Of a stretch of 64,000 nucleotides of DNA, positions 35,584 through 47,235 are shown piece after piece. The stretch's first letter is position 1, and the number at the start of each line of letters is the position of its first letter. Source of the DNA: Notospermus geniculatus (Eukaryota; Nemertea; Pilidiophora; Heteronemertea; Lineidae); assembly GCA_002633025.1 (NCBI GenBank), contig NMRB01003172.1:1-64000 (forward strand), written 5' to 3'. The notes under the pieces were generated by a model. That model saw only the letters and a list, made by a program, of their open reading frames with translations, was not told the origin of the DNA and searched no databases. A program made the translations under genes and the position numbers.

Positions 35584-38410
35584 CTGGAAACTGTTATATA
35601 CTAACTGTGATTCCTTACCGAACAAATATCACGAATTGGTAGCACTGGTGAATATAGAGAAACCTGATATAATAGCTTTGACAGAGGTTAAACCCAAATA
35701 TACAACAGTGGAGTTTAAGGCTAAAGACACAGTAATTTCCGGTTTCCAGGGTCCCTACCACAACCTGGATGCGACAGGTCGTGGTATATGTTTGTACATA
35801 ATAGAAGGAGTGAGTGTTGAAGAAGTGGTTTTTCAGTCAGAAGCATCGGAAATGGTGTGGGCCAATGTGTTGGGGGCACATGGTGAGGTGTTATTGAAGC
35901 TGGGAGTTATCTACAGAAGCCCATCAAGCTCTGCTGACAATAACAAACTATTATATGAGGAAATAAGGATTAGAACTTATAATACATCACGGAATGTGGT
36001 AATTGTTGGCGATGTTAATTACCCGGACATTGATTGGAGTAAATTAGAATCTAGGAGATTATCTCCCCACCCATCTACTGCGTTTCTAGAAATCTGCCAG
36101 GAGAACTACCTCGTGCAAAAGGTTGTTAACCCAACTAGGCATCATGAGGGTCAGACATCAAATTTATTGGATCTGGTGTTAACTACAAATGATGAAATAG
36201 TGGATTGTATTCAACACAAGTCACCACTGGGACTAAGTGATCATGATACACTGGGGATAAATTTATCAATAACTTACGAACAGACCGATAGAGTAGTTTA
36301 TAAGTATAAATTTCAAGCTGGAGACTACGAGGGAATGTGTGCCAAGGCCAGTAGATTAAATATGCTAGAATCTATGGAAGGGAAGGGTGTAGAGGACTGT
36401 TGGAATTACATCAAGACCACCATTTTATCTCTAACTGAAGAATATGTTCCAAAAAGGAAACTAGTTATAGGAGGAATAAGGAGAAAAAACCCTTATGGAT
36501 GAACGAAACGGCATTAAGGAAGGTCCGGAGGAAACACAACGCTTATAGACGTTATTTAGAAACAAGAGATGGTCGGGATTACTTGGAATACGTCAGGTCA
36601 AGGAACGAGGCCACAAAAGAGGTGCGGCGCGCAGTTCGGAAATGAATCAACAGTGGCGAGGGAGGCTAAGGTTAACCCGAAAGCATTTTGGGGATATTAT
36701 AAATCGAAATCGAGGAAGAGTGATGTACCAAAGCTGATAAACCAGAATGGAGTGGAATGTGTGACCGATAAATCTAAAGCAGATTCGTTGAATGACTTCT
36801 TTGCGTCTGTATTTACGTTGGAAGACACTTCAATTTGCCCCGAGCCTAAGAGACAAGTATACGAGAGAACATTGGAAACAATGACCATAAGTGTGGAACA
36901 AGTATTGAATAAGTTGAAAAATTTAAATAGGAACAAGAGCCCCGGGCCAGATACCATTCGTCCAATGGTGTTATACGAACTGAGAGAGCACATAACACCA
37001 GCATTGACATATTTATTCAATATGAGTCTGGCACAAAAAGTTGTTCCCATAGATTGGAAATTGGCCAGGGTAACAGCTCTATTTAAAAAGGGTGATGGGA
37101 GATTACCCAATAACTATAGGCCCGTTAGCCTGACTCCAATATGTGGAAAAGTGATGGAGCAGATTCTTCGAGACAGTCTTATAAGCCACTTGGAATGTAA
37201 TAAACGTATAAGTAGAGCACAACACGGCTTTGTGAGCAAAAGAAATTGTTTGTCTAACCTGTTGGAAACAGTCGAGAGGTGGTCTAAGGCGTTGGACAAT
37301 GGAGACGATGTGGATGCAATATATCTCGATTTTGCGAAGGCCTTCGACTCAGTGCCGCACCGTAGATTATTGAAGAAGGTCGAGAGCTTCGGAATAACGG
37401 GAGATTTCCTGGGATGGATAGGCGACTTTCTGTACAGGAGAATGCAATACGTAGAAGTAAATGGAGTGAGATCCGAGCGAATTGATGTGGTGAGCGGAGT
37501 GCCGCAAGGCAGTGTGCTAGGACCGGTGTTGTTTTTGATATACATCAACGATCTGCCTGATAGTTCCTTATGTTCGATAAATCTGTTTGCCGATGATGCT
37601 AAGGTCTTTAACATAATAAAGGATAGAAACGATGAGCAACTACTGCAAGAGGACTTAGATAGGTGCGATCAATGGGCCAAGCGATGGCAAATGAGGTTTC
37701 AACCGCCAAAGTGTCAACATCTACCATTGGGTACCAGGCAGTTGGAGGATATGCCGGAGTACAGGCTATGGGATAAGCAAACCAACCAATTAAGTGCGAT
37801 TGAAACAGTCGATAGAGAGAAAGACTTAGGTGTAATTGTGGATAACAAATTAATTTTTTCCACTCATATGACAGAAGTGATAAAAAAGGCAAACGGAATT
37901 TTAGCGTCAATACGAAGGACCTTCTCAAGCATTGACCGTTCAACATTTTTGCTCCTGTACAAAGCGTTGGTAGGACCACATTTGGAGTACGCCCAGGAAG
38001 TATGGAGTCCCAGGCTGAGGCGAGATATCGAGGCGATCGAGAGGGTTCAAAGAAATGCGACTAAACTAGTACCTGGCATGCGGAACCTATCTTACAAGGA
38101 TCGGCTTAAACGCTTGGGCCTGACATCTCTTGCAGCAAGGCGCTTGCGTGGGGATTTAATTACAACGTATAAGATAGTTAACGGCCTACTTGATGCAAAC
38201 GTGGATTTCGAATTTTCAACCTTGCCTACTCGTGGACACTCTAAAAAATTAGTAGTTCATAGGTCAAGACTTGAGAGTAGAAGGCATTTTTTTTGCAATC
38301 GCGTTGTGGCACAATGGAACACCCTTCCCCAACATATTATTAACGTGAACATTTTTAAAGGCAGATTGGATGCGTATTGGAAGGGGTCCGATCTCTTGTA
38401 TATATATTAA
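35537..38410 (+). pseudogene. CR1-like element ORF2: endonuclease + reverse transcriptase, frameshifted
   Basis: The first part (35537-36502, 321 codons) is an apurinic-type EEP endonuclease: YTNCDSLPNK, ITEV-like LTEVK, GDVNYPDIDW (residues 158-167) and SDHD (234-237). The frame is lost in an A run at about 36484-36490. The correct continuation runs in the next frame to about 36640, where a second shift restores the first frame. The rest (open to 38408, stop 38408-38410) is the RT: NNYRPVSLT, QHGFVSKRN, YLDFAKAFDSVPH, VPQGSVLGP, the catalytic FADD (residues 340-343 of the second open frame) and a thumb with LGVIVD. A complete RT follows the CR1/L2 motif order. The ATG at 36569 is not a genuine start. 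One-base errors in a homopolymer could be sequencing artefacts. Confidence 0.9.
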
Positions 38411-38653
38411 GGAGCGGCGATGAAGGACGTGTACATGTTACCGTACTGTATATATTGTAATTATTGTTTATCATGGACTTGGACATGTGGATTTGCAACA
38501 TTAGAGATTATTCGAACTTCACGAGGATATTGCGAGTTGAATATTATGATACGAGACTTTGTTTATCGCGAATGCCCCTCGCGCAGTTAACCCGAGCAGC
38601 AATGTTCCTGAAGGGACATGACGCTGGAAATGATGATGATGATGATGAAATGA

Positions 38654-39957
38654 ACCTTCCCCTCACAGAGACAAACCCTCAAGAAAACATTCAGGTTGAT
38701 CACTCAAAGCGTCCTCAAGAAACTGAATTCAAAATGGCCGCCATAGCCGTCGTCTTGGATTGGTGGCGGTGCTGGGCATCGAAAGGAACCTCCCGCTCAT
38801 AGAGACAAACCCTCACAAACAATTTCAGGCTTCAATATCAGAACCAAATTTGATCACCCAAAGCGCTAAAGTTAATTTATGTGAACCAAATTCAAGATGG
38901 CCGCCATAGCCGCCATCTTGGATGAGTGGCAGTGCTGGTCATCAAAAGAAACCTTCCTCTCATAAAGACAAATCCTCGCAAAAAAATTCAGGTTGATCGC
39001 TCAAAGCGTTCTTAAGTTAATTGATGGAAACCAATTTCACGATGGCCACCATAGCCGCCATCTAGGATGGGCGGTAGAGCTAATCATCGAAACGAACCTT
39101 TCCCTCATAGAGTCAAATCCTTAAAAAATCTTCAGGTTGATCGCTCAAAGCGTTCTCAAGTTTGACGGCCGAAACTGATTTCAAGATGACCACCACAGCC
39201 GCCATCTTGGATGGGCGGCGGAGCTGGTCATCGAAAGCAACCTCTCCCTCATAGAGACAAACCCTCACAAAAAAATTCAGGTCGATTGGTCAAATTTAGG
39301 TTCATTGCTTAAAACGTTCCCAAGTTAATTGACAGAAACCGATTTCATGATGGCCAACATATCACCATCTTGGATGGGCAAGGAGCTACTCATCTAAAGC
39401 AACCTTCCCCTCATAGAGACAAAAAAATTCAGGTCGATTGGTCAAAGCGTTGTCAATTGACGGAAACTGAATTCTAAATGACCGCCATAGCCGTCATCTT
39501 GGATGGGTGGCGGAGCTGGTCAAGGAACATTCCGCTCATAGAGACAAACCCTCACAAAAAAATTCAGGTTGATCGCTCAGAGCGTTCCAAAGTTAATTGA
39601 CGAAAACCGAATTCATGATGGCCGCCATAGCCGCCATCTTGGGTGAGCCACGCACGGTGCTGGACATCGAAAGGAACATTCCGCCCAGAGAGACGAACCC
39701 TCACAAATATATTTCACGTTTCTCGCTCAAAGCGTTCTAAAGTTAATTGACGGAAACCAATTTCAAGATGGCCACCATAACCGCCATCTTGGATGGGCGG
39801 CAGAGCTGCTCATCGAAAGGAACCTTCCCCTCATAAAGGCAAACATTCTCAAAACATTTCAGCTTCACTGCTCAAAGTGTTCTCAAGTTAATTGACGGAA
39901 TCCGATTTCAAGATGGCCACCATAGCCGCCAACTTGGACGGGCGGCAGAGCTGCTCA
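38654..39957. repeat. Satellite S, middle block (~9 units)
   Basis: Direct continuation of 33060-33813. The gccatcttgg cores lie about 140-165 bp apart (about 38745, 38908, 39057, 39200, 39363, 39490, 39635, 39783, 39928). Each core is paired with an inverted gatggcc(g/a)cc a few bases upstream. Units differ by many substitutions and short indels; no homogenised higher-order repeat is seen. Confidence 0.85.
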
Positions 39958-39960
39958 GTA

Positions 39961-40070
39961 GGGAGTTTTCGCAAAGCCTCCGAAACGCCAACCGCGCGAA
40001 CGCCAAACCCATTGTTCGATGCCACGAAGAGAGCACCGAACAAAAGGATAGACGTTCACGTTAGCGTTTC
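39961..40070. mobile_element. MITE family E copy 2, right end lost
   Basis: agtagggagttttcgcaaag ... gttcacgttagcgtttc matches 5325-5450, but the terminal inverted part is missing. It interrupts the satellite. Confidence 0.6.
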
Positions 40071-40669
40071 ATGTTGTCAACTGAGCAACATGAAACAAGT
40101 CTTAGTTCATGCCTGCTTATCCAAGGACTGGACTGTGTTAAAATTCTCAGCCTCATGTGTCCGGGTGATTGAAATATCATGAGATTTTGATATATCAAAC
40201 TTGATAATTTGAAATATCTCTGCCTGTGGTAGAGATAGAGGCATGATATCACCCATACGTAAGTTATTGATGATGCCCATTTCGATTTTGCAACGACCTT
40301 CATGATCAAAGGTCAAGGTCAAGGTCAAACTTGATAATTTGAAATATCTCTGCCTGTGGTAGAGGTAGAAGCATGATATCAGACATACTTAGGTTATTGA
40401 GAATGCCCATTTCGATTATGCAATGACCTTGATGATCAGATATAGTGACAGGACAAAACGTACCCGGACAAAAGGTACCATTTGTCAGGGTACCTTGTAC
40501 CGTTTGTCCTAGGTACATTTTGTCTGGGTACCTTTTGCCCGATTTCTATTTCAATGTCAATGTATCCTGATCTCCATCAATGTATCTGATCTCTATCAAC
40601 GTACCATTTATGTACCGTACCGGAAGAAGCACCTGTACATCGGGAACCATACAAGATTTACAATGTCAT
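40071..40669. repeat. Tandem duplication and small palindrome between satellite blocks
   Basis: 40193-40314 and 40327-40440 are two copies of a ~115-bp unit sharing aacttgataatttgaaatat and ctctgcctgtggtagag. They are joined by aaggtcaaggtcaaggtcaa. 40452-40545 has inverted pieces gacaaaaggtacc / ggtaccttttgcc. No gene. Confidence 0.7.
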
Positions 40670-41235
40670 CTTGTTGATGGAATCCGATTTCAAGATGGCC
40701 ACCATAGCCGCCAACGGGCGGCGGAGCTGGTCATTGAAAGGAACCTTCTCCTCATAGAGACAAACCCTCACAAAAAAATTGAGATTAATTGCTCGAAGCT
40801 TTCTCAAGTTAATTGACTGAAACTGAATTGGAAATGGCGGCCATAGCCGTAATCGTGGATGGGTGGCGGAGCTTGTCAATGAACCTTCCGCTCATAGAGA
40901 CAAACCCTCACAAAAAAATTCAGGTTGATCACTCAAAGCGTTCCAAAATTAATTGACTGAAAGCGATTTCAAGATAGTCGCCATCTTGGGTGAGTGGCAG
41001 TGCTGGTCATCGAAAGGAACCTCCTCTCATAGATACAACCCTCACAAACAGTTTCAGGTTGATTGCTCAAAGCGTTCTCAAGTTAATTGGCGGAAACCGA
41101 CTTAAAGATGGCCACCATCGCCGCCATCTTGGATTGGCAGCGGAGCTTGTCATCGGCAGAAACTTTCCCTCACAGAGTCAAACCCTTACAAAAAATTTCA
41201 GGTTGATCATTCAAAGCGTTCCCGAGTTAATTGAC
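40670..41235. repeat. Satellite S, right block (~4 units)
   Basis: Same unit as the two blocks to the left, with cores near 40706, 40848, 40983 and 41129. The array ends at about 41235, before the TIR element at 41339. Confidence 0.8.
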
Positions 41236-41338
41236 CGGACACGAAACGACACGGACAGCGACGCACCTGCCATGCTTACGTGCGTGCGTCTCCAGAAGTA
41301 ATGACTGGATCCTATTCAATTTTTTTGCAGTAATGGTA

Positions 41339-41822
41339 GTGTCCCACTGGCGACTTTTGCCCACGACAAGGGGCGAATCTGAAGACTGCGATACACCCTC
41401 GACAAGCTGCGATATTTAGCATTATACGTAGTTTTTGGCGAGTTGTCAATTTGTCGCTGATTCGTCAAACACTCGCAGGCCCAGACGAATTTTAGTCGTG
41501 CTTGGTCGTAGATAAACGTAGATGCTCGTAGTTTCTTCGCACATTACTCGTAGCTAGTCGCAGACTGTCGTAGATAGTCGAGGTTACTCTTCAATACCTA
41601 CGATCCTGTACGACTATGTACGACATGGGTGCGACTATATACGAGATAACTTCGACTGACTGCGAATGAAATTTTGTCGTAGGCAAATTTTGAACATTTT
41701 GAAAATTTTTCTGCCAGCCAGCGAATTACTGCGAACATAGACGACAGTCTAAGAACAGTTACGAAAAGCTACGATTTTTTCATTCGTCCCTTGTCGCATA
41801 CCAAAATTCGCCAGTGGGACAC
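41339..41822. mobile_element. TIR element family D copy 2 (484 bp), TA flanked
   Basis: gtgtcccactggcga is inverted at both ends, flanked by TA (41337-41338, 41823-41824). The interior is rich in cgtag/ctacg words that can fold on themselves. Non-coding. An ambiguous base follows at 41831. Confidence 0.7.
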
Positions 41823-41824
41823 TA

Positions 41825-43495
41825 GTATAANTGGAAATCATGCACAGCTCTAGCACAATATTTCCGGTACCGTATACCGAACGTTGTTGGATGCGCAGCT
41901 GTCTCGTGCCAGGATCTGCGGGAAAACGCGCAAAGTTTGTAAGAATTTGCTGAAAAAAATCGATGCTTGATGCCTATAAAGCTTTGTGAATTTCATAATA
42001 GCTTTCTAACAGTAGTTGTTGTAATGTGGCGGGTACATATGTCTGGAAAAGCCGAGACTATGCGCGCGAGAACAAGGATAAAAGTATTTTAAAAGGTACC
42101 ATGACATTGGCAGGGTATTTTTTTCCAACATGTAGGCCCAAGTGCCCAAGGTGAACTTCTGTCGAACTGTTTTCAAAGCAAGGGTGAAAAAGTGACGAAC
42201 TCTGACCCCACATGCCTGGGGGGCAGCTGTGAATTCCTGTCGATTGGTTTTGTGCCCTGGCGTGAAAAAATGTCGAAATCCTGACCCCCAGCTAATTCCT
42301 AGGCGTCGAAATAACGTCGAATTCCTGCATAATGGGTTTTTGATTTAACCTACTTTTCATGGTCACAGAGGTCAAAGTTAAAAATTTTGCCATTTGGTGG
42401 CATGTTTCGTGGCTATTTGACCCAGCATCTTCGAACCCTCTACATGTCCAGCAAATTTCAGAGGCCATCTTGGAAAATTACTGCAGCTAGAATGTTTTGA
42501 CCTTGAAATTGTATGTATGCACCCTCTATGCATACAACGAATTTCGGCCGTTTTGTACTTTAGATTTGCGGCTAGTCAGCCATTTTGAAAGCTTGAATAT
42601 CTCATGAACAATAGTCAGAATGTTCTAACCTGATAACAATATATATCCAGATAACTTCTATATGTATGCCAAATTGTAGCCCTATCAGTCAATACAATTA
42701 TTTACTTCCGCTTGTATCAGACTATAGTAGCCCACACTTTAACCGTTGACTTTAACAACAGCAATGCTTGTACATTGCACGTTTTCTTCTGTAACTTGTT
42801 TTGGGAGAGGTTTTAAATAGGCACTAGCCTTCTAACCAATCCCATGTATTCCTTTTAATATGTACATTTTCATTAATGTAAATAATAAAAATATGTTTAA
42901 ACAAAAACAACAATAGCAACTAGAATGTAAAATGTTTTAACGTGGTTTGTAGTATAAAAGCAACTCTTACCCCAAAACACTTCGATTAAACATTTGTCAT
43001 TTGTTCCTGGTACATTCACGTTCACCCAGGTGAGCACATGGTCCATGGACCATTTCATTTGGAATATTGTATATGAAATGGAACCGTTTCGCACATCAAA
43101 ACATGATTAGATTATGCAAGACTATTTATACTTCTCTACCTTGATTTATGCTACTTTCTATTTTTACACGAACAAGAGAACAACAAAGTATCAGAGGGGG
43201 CTCACCATCGTGCAACCATTGTGACATTTCTGTCCTCCTGAACTGTAGCAGCCAGGAACCAAAAAATAGAAGTGCCTGGCTTGGACATCATTATGGTAGA
43301 AGAATCCCAACAGTAACACTCCTTGACTTCAGTTCGGGCTTGCAATGGATTTCTTTCGTTTCGCAATGCATTTCGGACTCATTAACTGACTAGGACAGCT
43401 TAGGCAATATTTAGGTGTCCCAGTCCTGCCAATCGCAATTCAGCGATCAACAAATCGAACACCTCTGTTATCGACGCTGAGTGAAAGCGAGGATA
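41825..43495. other. Upstream region of the GPCR, repeats on the left
   Basis: 42340-42660 repeats the interior of the 1466-2475 element (ttgatttaacctacttttca, gtcacagaggtcaaagtt). 42700-43495 is unassigned; no TATA box or initiator is convincing. The GPCR transcript probably starts here. Confidence 0.45.
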
Positions 43496-44575
43496 ATGGA
43501 TAACTTCACGGGAGCAGATTTGATCAAAACACGAGATTCCACGAGAATGATTCTGACAACTACAAACCCACTTTTTCTGCAGTGTTTGGAAAGATATCAA
43601 AGGCAATCCTTCAGTCTCTCATTTTACTACCTTCGCTTCATCCTTCAAGTGCCGTTAATGTTGACAATCGTACCAATTGGCTTACTAGGAAACAGCCTGG
43701 CATTTATTGTCCTTGGAAAAGAGCGACCCTATACATCGACCTCCATCCTACTCCGAGCCTTAGCTGTTGCTGATAGTGTTGTGCTGATGCTGGAAACATT
43801 ACAAAACACCATACAACGAATTCATTATCACGTTGTCTTGTTGAACCCTTATATGGAATTTTTGAGCATTTCATACAGGTATATTTGGGCCTTGCTTTGG
43901 TTTTCAAAGACTTCGTCCATTTACTTGAATGTCTGCATTGGGACAGAGCGATTTGTAGCAGTCTGCAGGCCACTACATGCAACAGCCACGTGTACGAAAA
44001 GAAACGCCTACATTGCAGTTGCATGTGTTTTCAGCTGCTCATTTCTGTACCGCGTACCACTTATACTGAACTATACCTACAACTACCGATATGATCCCTG
44101 CGCAGGAAGAATGAGGCCAGTGTGGGGTAAAAGTGACTGGAACAAAAATCCGATTTATCATGTTGTGTACCTCACAACGCTTCATATATTGATAAATGCA
44201 TTTTTTCCAATCACAGTTTTGGTAGTAATCACGGGAGCCATATTGACTGCTCTCAGAAACAGAAAAATAAACAACATGACAGTTCCAGTAAACGAAAATA
44301 GCGGATCAGACTCTGCCACTATCAGAGTGTTAGCAGTTGTTATCATATTCATGTTACTAGAATCACCAGGGGCCCTGTTTCAGATAGCTGCAACAGTAAA
44401 ACTGTTCACATTCGTCGAAGTAAATACGTACCGCTATTTCTTTTATATTTCCCATTTTCTGACCGAAGTCAATTGTTTCCTGAACTTTTTTGTTTATTGT
44501 GCCACTGGAAGACGATTTAGAAAAGTATTGAAGGAAGTTGTCTGTTGCCAGCAAGGAATGAAATGGAAAAGTTAG
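43496..44575 (+). CDS. Class A (rhodopsin-like) GPCR, FMRFamide-receptor-like
   Basis: 359 aa in one exon. I chose ATG 43496 because the frame upstream has no ATG. It predicts a seven-helix plasma-membrane receptor, probably for a peptide. N3 (NFT) is a glycosylation sequon before helix 1. Helix 1 carries GLLGNS (residues 62-67), helix 2 LRALAVADS (86-94), helix 3 ends in ERF (151-153) where DRY is usual, and helix 5 contains FFPIT (236-240). Helix 6 has LLESPG with the proline but no tryptophan of CWxP; helix 7 has NCFLNFFVY (326-334) in place of NPxxY. A cysteine pair CC (350-351) could be palmitoylated. There is no cysteine at the extracellular end of helix 3, so the usual disulfide is absent. 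The layout (N..NF..Y, GRRFRKVL) matches the invertebrate FMRFamide/neuropeptide receptor-like group. The ligand cannot be read from sequence. Confidence 0.9.
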   Translation: MDNFTGADLIKTRDSTRMILTTTNPLFLQCLERYQRQSFSLSFYYLRFILQVPLMLTIVPIGLLGNSLAFIVLGKERPYTSTSILLRALAVADSVVLMLETLQNTIQRIHYHVVLLNPYMEFLSISYRYIWALLWFSKTSSIYLNVCIGTERFVAVCRPLHATATCTKRNAYIAVACVFSCSFLYRVPLILNYTYNYRYDPCAGRMRPVWGKSDWNKNPIYHVVYLTTLHILINAFFPITVLVVITGAILTALRNRKINNMTVPVNENSGSDSATIRVLAVVIIFMLLESPGALFQIAATVKLFTFVEVNTYRYFFYISHFLTEVNCFLNFFVYCATGRRFRKVLKEVVCCQQGMKWKS

Positions 44576-45252
44576 GGTGACTACCAGCCCGACCTGTAAC
44601 TTACTCTAAAATACGACATTCTTTCAAGTCACAATTAGATGTACATGACTCTACCCATCAGAAACTGTTTGATAGTAAACATAAGTCGTCGCCGAATTTT
44701 GCAGATTTTCGACCCCAACCGGGTTCTTCCTCAGGCTCTTCCTAGTCGAGATCCCAGAAGTGTAACCGCTGCTTGGTGGTTTATTTGTTGCAGGCTAGCA
44801 TGGACGCATGCAAGCGTTCTCAAGTTAAGTGACAGAAAACAAGTGTTAGTGGACACCGACACAATCACAAAGGCCCCAACGTAATGCACCCAACATTCGG
44901 AGATCCACGGCATAAAAACATAATTTTGCTGGATGGAGTGGGGAGGGGGTGCAAGCACTGGTTCTGCCCCATCAACCTCTGAGGTGTTCATCATTGGAAA
45001 AACTACTTGCTTTTGCCGTTAGCTCTGATGAAAGCGACCCGATATAACATAAAAATACCGGTATCGAATGACGTGTATGGAAAGTCCACAAACTTGGATG
45101 ATTAGTACATGTATTTGGGCATTTCGATATCCAACTCTCATTCGTATCAAGATTTGCGTTTGCATGGAAATTCGTTAAAATAAGAGGCGTCCGAAACTCT
45201 CGAAAGCTGCACATTAACGTACTACAACACTGTGCAAACCCCAGAGAAAACA
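44295..45252 (+). repeat. Duplicated segment, source copy (GPCR 3' end plus downstream)
   Basis: Matches 46279-47515 in the same orientation with few substitutions, apart from the 275-bp MITE at 46961-47235 in the other copy. It begins inside the GPCR at codon ~267 and runs ~680 bp past the stop. A minus-strand copy of the ribozyme-like motif lies at 44707-44734. Confidence 0.85.
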
Positions 45253-46278
45253 TGCTTTCTACATGTATACCTTGAATGTGTACAAAATGTACCACATTTC
45301 TGGCTGTGCTGCAATCCGCAGCTACTGATGTGAAATGTGATATACATGTATACCATTGGTTGACTTTGGCATTTCAGACAAATACGATTTTCGAGCGAAT
45401 CTCTTGTTATTGGTGCGCTGGCCTTCACCAGGCATTCTAACCACTAAAATCATTACACTTTTAGCACTGTTCAATTTTGACCTAAACTTTTCGCCCATTT
45501 CCTCTCACATACATGTAATCTGTTGACTATTGATGCATATACAAATCATTTGGGGTCAAAGAATGTCCTGAATAACGAAATTTGAATTATTTCACCGGCT
45601 TCGAGGTTTTTGTACGATTTTTGATAAATTTTCGAGGTTATTTTTGAGGACACCTTCTAGTTGGTCACATTGCATCATGTGATCTCAGTAGCACACTGTG
45701 TCTCGATATGGCCGCCATCATTTTTATTGAGAAATTCGACTCGCTGTGATACCGTTACTAACCCTTCGGTGGTAAGGCCACGGTTATTATATTCTTTGCT
45801 TTTACGGGCAGAAAGATTTTGAGCCCAGGTAAGGATAACGGAATAAAACTTAAAAAAAACTTCGGTTCAGTTCACTTTTTTCATTTTCAGCATTAGAATG
45901 ACAACTTAGACAAGCCGGAGGAAATAAAAAACAAAAAAACCTTCATTAATGCCTCTTTTTTGGTGGTTTCTGCCCCCACTGCCCAGGAATAGGCCTACAC
46001 CAGTTGGTTTTATTTACTTTTAGCTGTCGTGACTGCTGAAATCCCGGTCGGTGGGAATAAAAAAATTCCATTTGTTTGTTTTTTATTGTCTTATAATACC
46101 TCATTTGCACATCTGGATTTTCCCAATTTTATTTTTGTTCCGATATGGCATTTTGCCACGTCGCCGGGCCCGTAAACCAAAGAATAAACAAGAGGCCCAT
46201 GGGCCTGGCGCTCAGCTGACAGTTGACTTGAGGTGTAGTTGTAGGTGTAATGAAGCATGCTAAAGGAGAGGTTGAACT
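45253..46278. other. Spacer between duplicated segments, with dispersed repeat H copy 2
   Basis: 45501-45778 is repeat H copy 2 (compare 9331-9600). 46185-46215 carries aagaggcccatgggcctgg, a common end of the gctcacc-type repeat. No gene. Confidence 0.55.
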
Positions 46279-46559
46279 AAAATAGCGGATCAGACTCTGC
46301 CACTATCAGAGTGTTAGCAGTTGTTATCATATTCATGTTACTAGAATCACCAGGGGCCCTGTTTCAGATAGTTGCAACAGTAAAACTGTTCACATACGTC
46401 GAAGTAAATACGTACCGCTATTTCTTTTATATTTCCCATTTTCTGACCGAAGTCAATTGTTTCCTGAACTTTTTTGTTTATTGTGCAACTGGAAGACGAT
46501 TTAGAAAGGTATTGAAGGAAGTTGTCTGTTGCCAGCAAAGAATGAAATGGAAAAGTTAG
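46279..46559 (+). pseudogene. GPCR 3' fragment (helices 6-7 and tail)
   Basis: A truncated copy of 44295-44575: the open frame covers the last ~92 codons, from the third intracellular loop to the stop. Differences are few (for example I to V and F to Y in helix 6, G to R near the C terminus). Helices 1-5 are missing, so it cannot encode a receptor. Confidence 0.9.
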
Positions 46560-46960
46560 GGTGACTACCAGCCCGACCTGTAACTTACTCTAAAATACGA
46601 CATTCTTTCAAGTCACAATTAGTTGTACATGTATACTCTACCCATCAGAAACTGTTTGATAGTAAACATAAGTCGTCTCCGAATTTTGCAAATTTTCAAC
46701 CCCAACCGGGTTCTTCCTCAGGCACTTCCTAGTCGAGATCCCAGAAGTGTAACCGCTGCTTGGTGGTTTATTTATTGCAGGCTAGCATGGACGCATGCAA
46801 GCGTTCTCAAGTTAAGTGACAGAAAACAAAGTGTTAGTGGACACCGACACAATCACAAAGGCCCCAACGTAATGCACCCAACATTCGGAGACCCACGGCA
46901 TAAAACCATAATTTTGCTGGATGGAGTGGGGAGGGGGTGCAAGCACTGGTTTTGCCCCAT

Positions 46961-47235
46961 CAGGCGCGGATCCAGGATTTTTGGCAGAGGGGGTCAGGGC
47001 CGCCAAGGGCGGTCGTTGCAGGCGGACGTCGACGATGCCGGCGCGGACGGAAGGTCTGGGGACCTCCCCCAGAAACTTTTGAAATCTAGAAGGCCGTAGA
47101 CGCTATTTCCTGTCATCTCAGTATCAAAATAGGAGCGTTTTTTGCTCATTGTCGCAAATTATTGAGAAAAAAACAATTGGTGGTGGCGAGCAGGGGGGGG
47201 CACGACCCCCCCCCCCTTCTCTGGATCCGCGCCTG
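46961..47235. mobile_element. hAT-like MITE, family Q copy 2 (275 bp)
   Basis: caggcgcggatccagg is inverted as ctggatccgcgcctg; CCCAT flanks both ends (46956-46960, 47236-47240). The undisturbed copy of the duplicated segment (about 44965-44980) shows the empty site, confirming the insertion boundaries. Confidence 0.85.

Larger units (their letters stand above)
33821..38646 (+). mobile_element. CR1-like non-LTR retrotransposon (4.8 kb), full length, inserted in satellite
   Basis: Target duplication GAAATGA at 33814-33820 and 38647-38653 brackets the element; joined across it, the satellite unit is continuous. Order: ~275-bp 5' UTR, ORF1 (34096-35583), overlapping ORF2 (EEP endonuclease, then RT), ~230-bp 3' UTR ending in (gat)n, the short microsatellite-like tail typical of CR1-group elements. 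The 5' end appears intact because a UTR precedes ORF1. ORF2 is broken by two frameshifts, so the copy cannot make a complete ORF2 protein as assembled. Confidence 0.9.

Noticed and set aside
36569-36637. ATG at 36569 as a separate RT gene start
   Set aside because: The first ~24 codons are an out-of-frame reading of the ORF2 linker.
34899-38000. Minus-strand ORFs opposite the CR1-like element
   Set aside because: Shadows of the coding strand.
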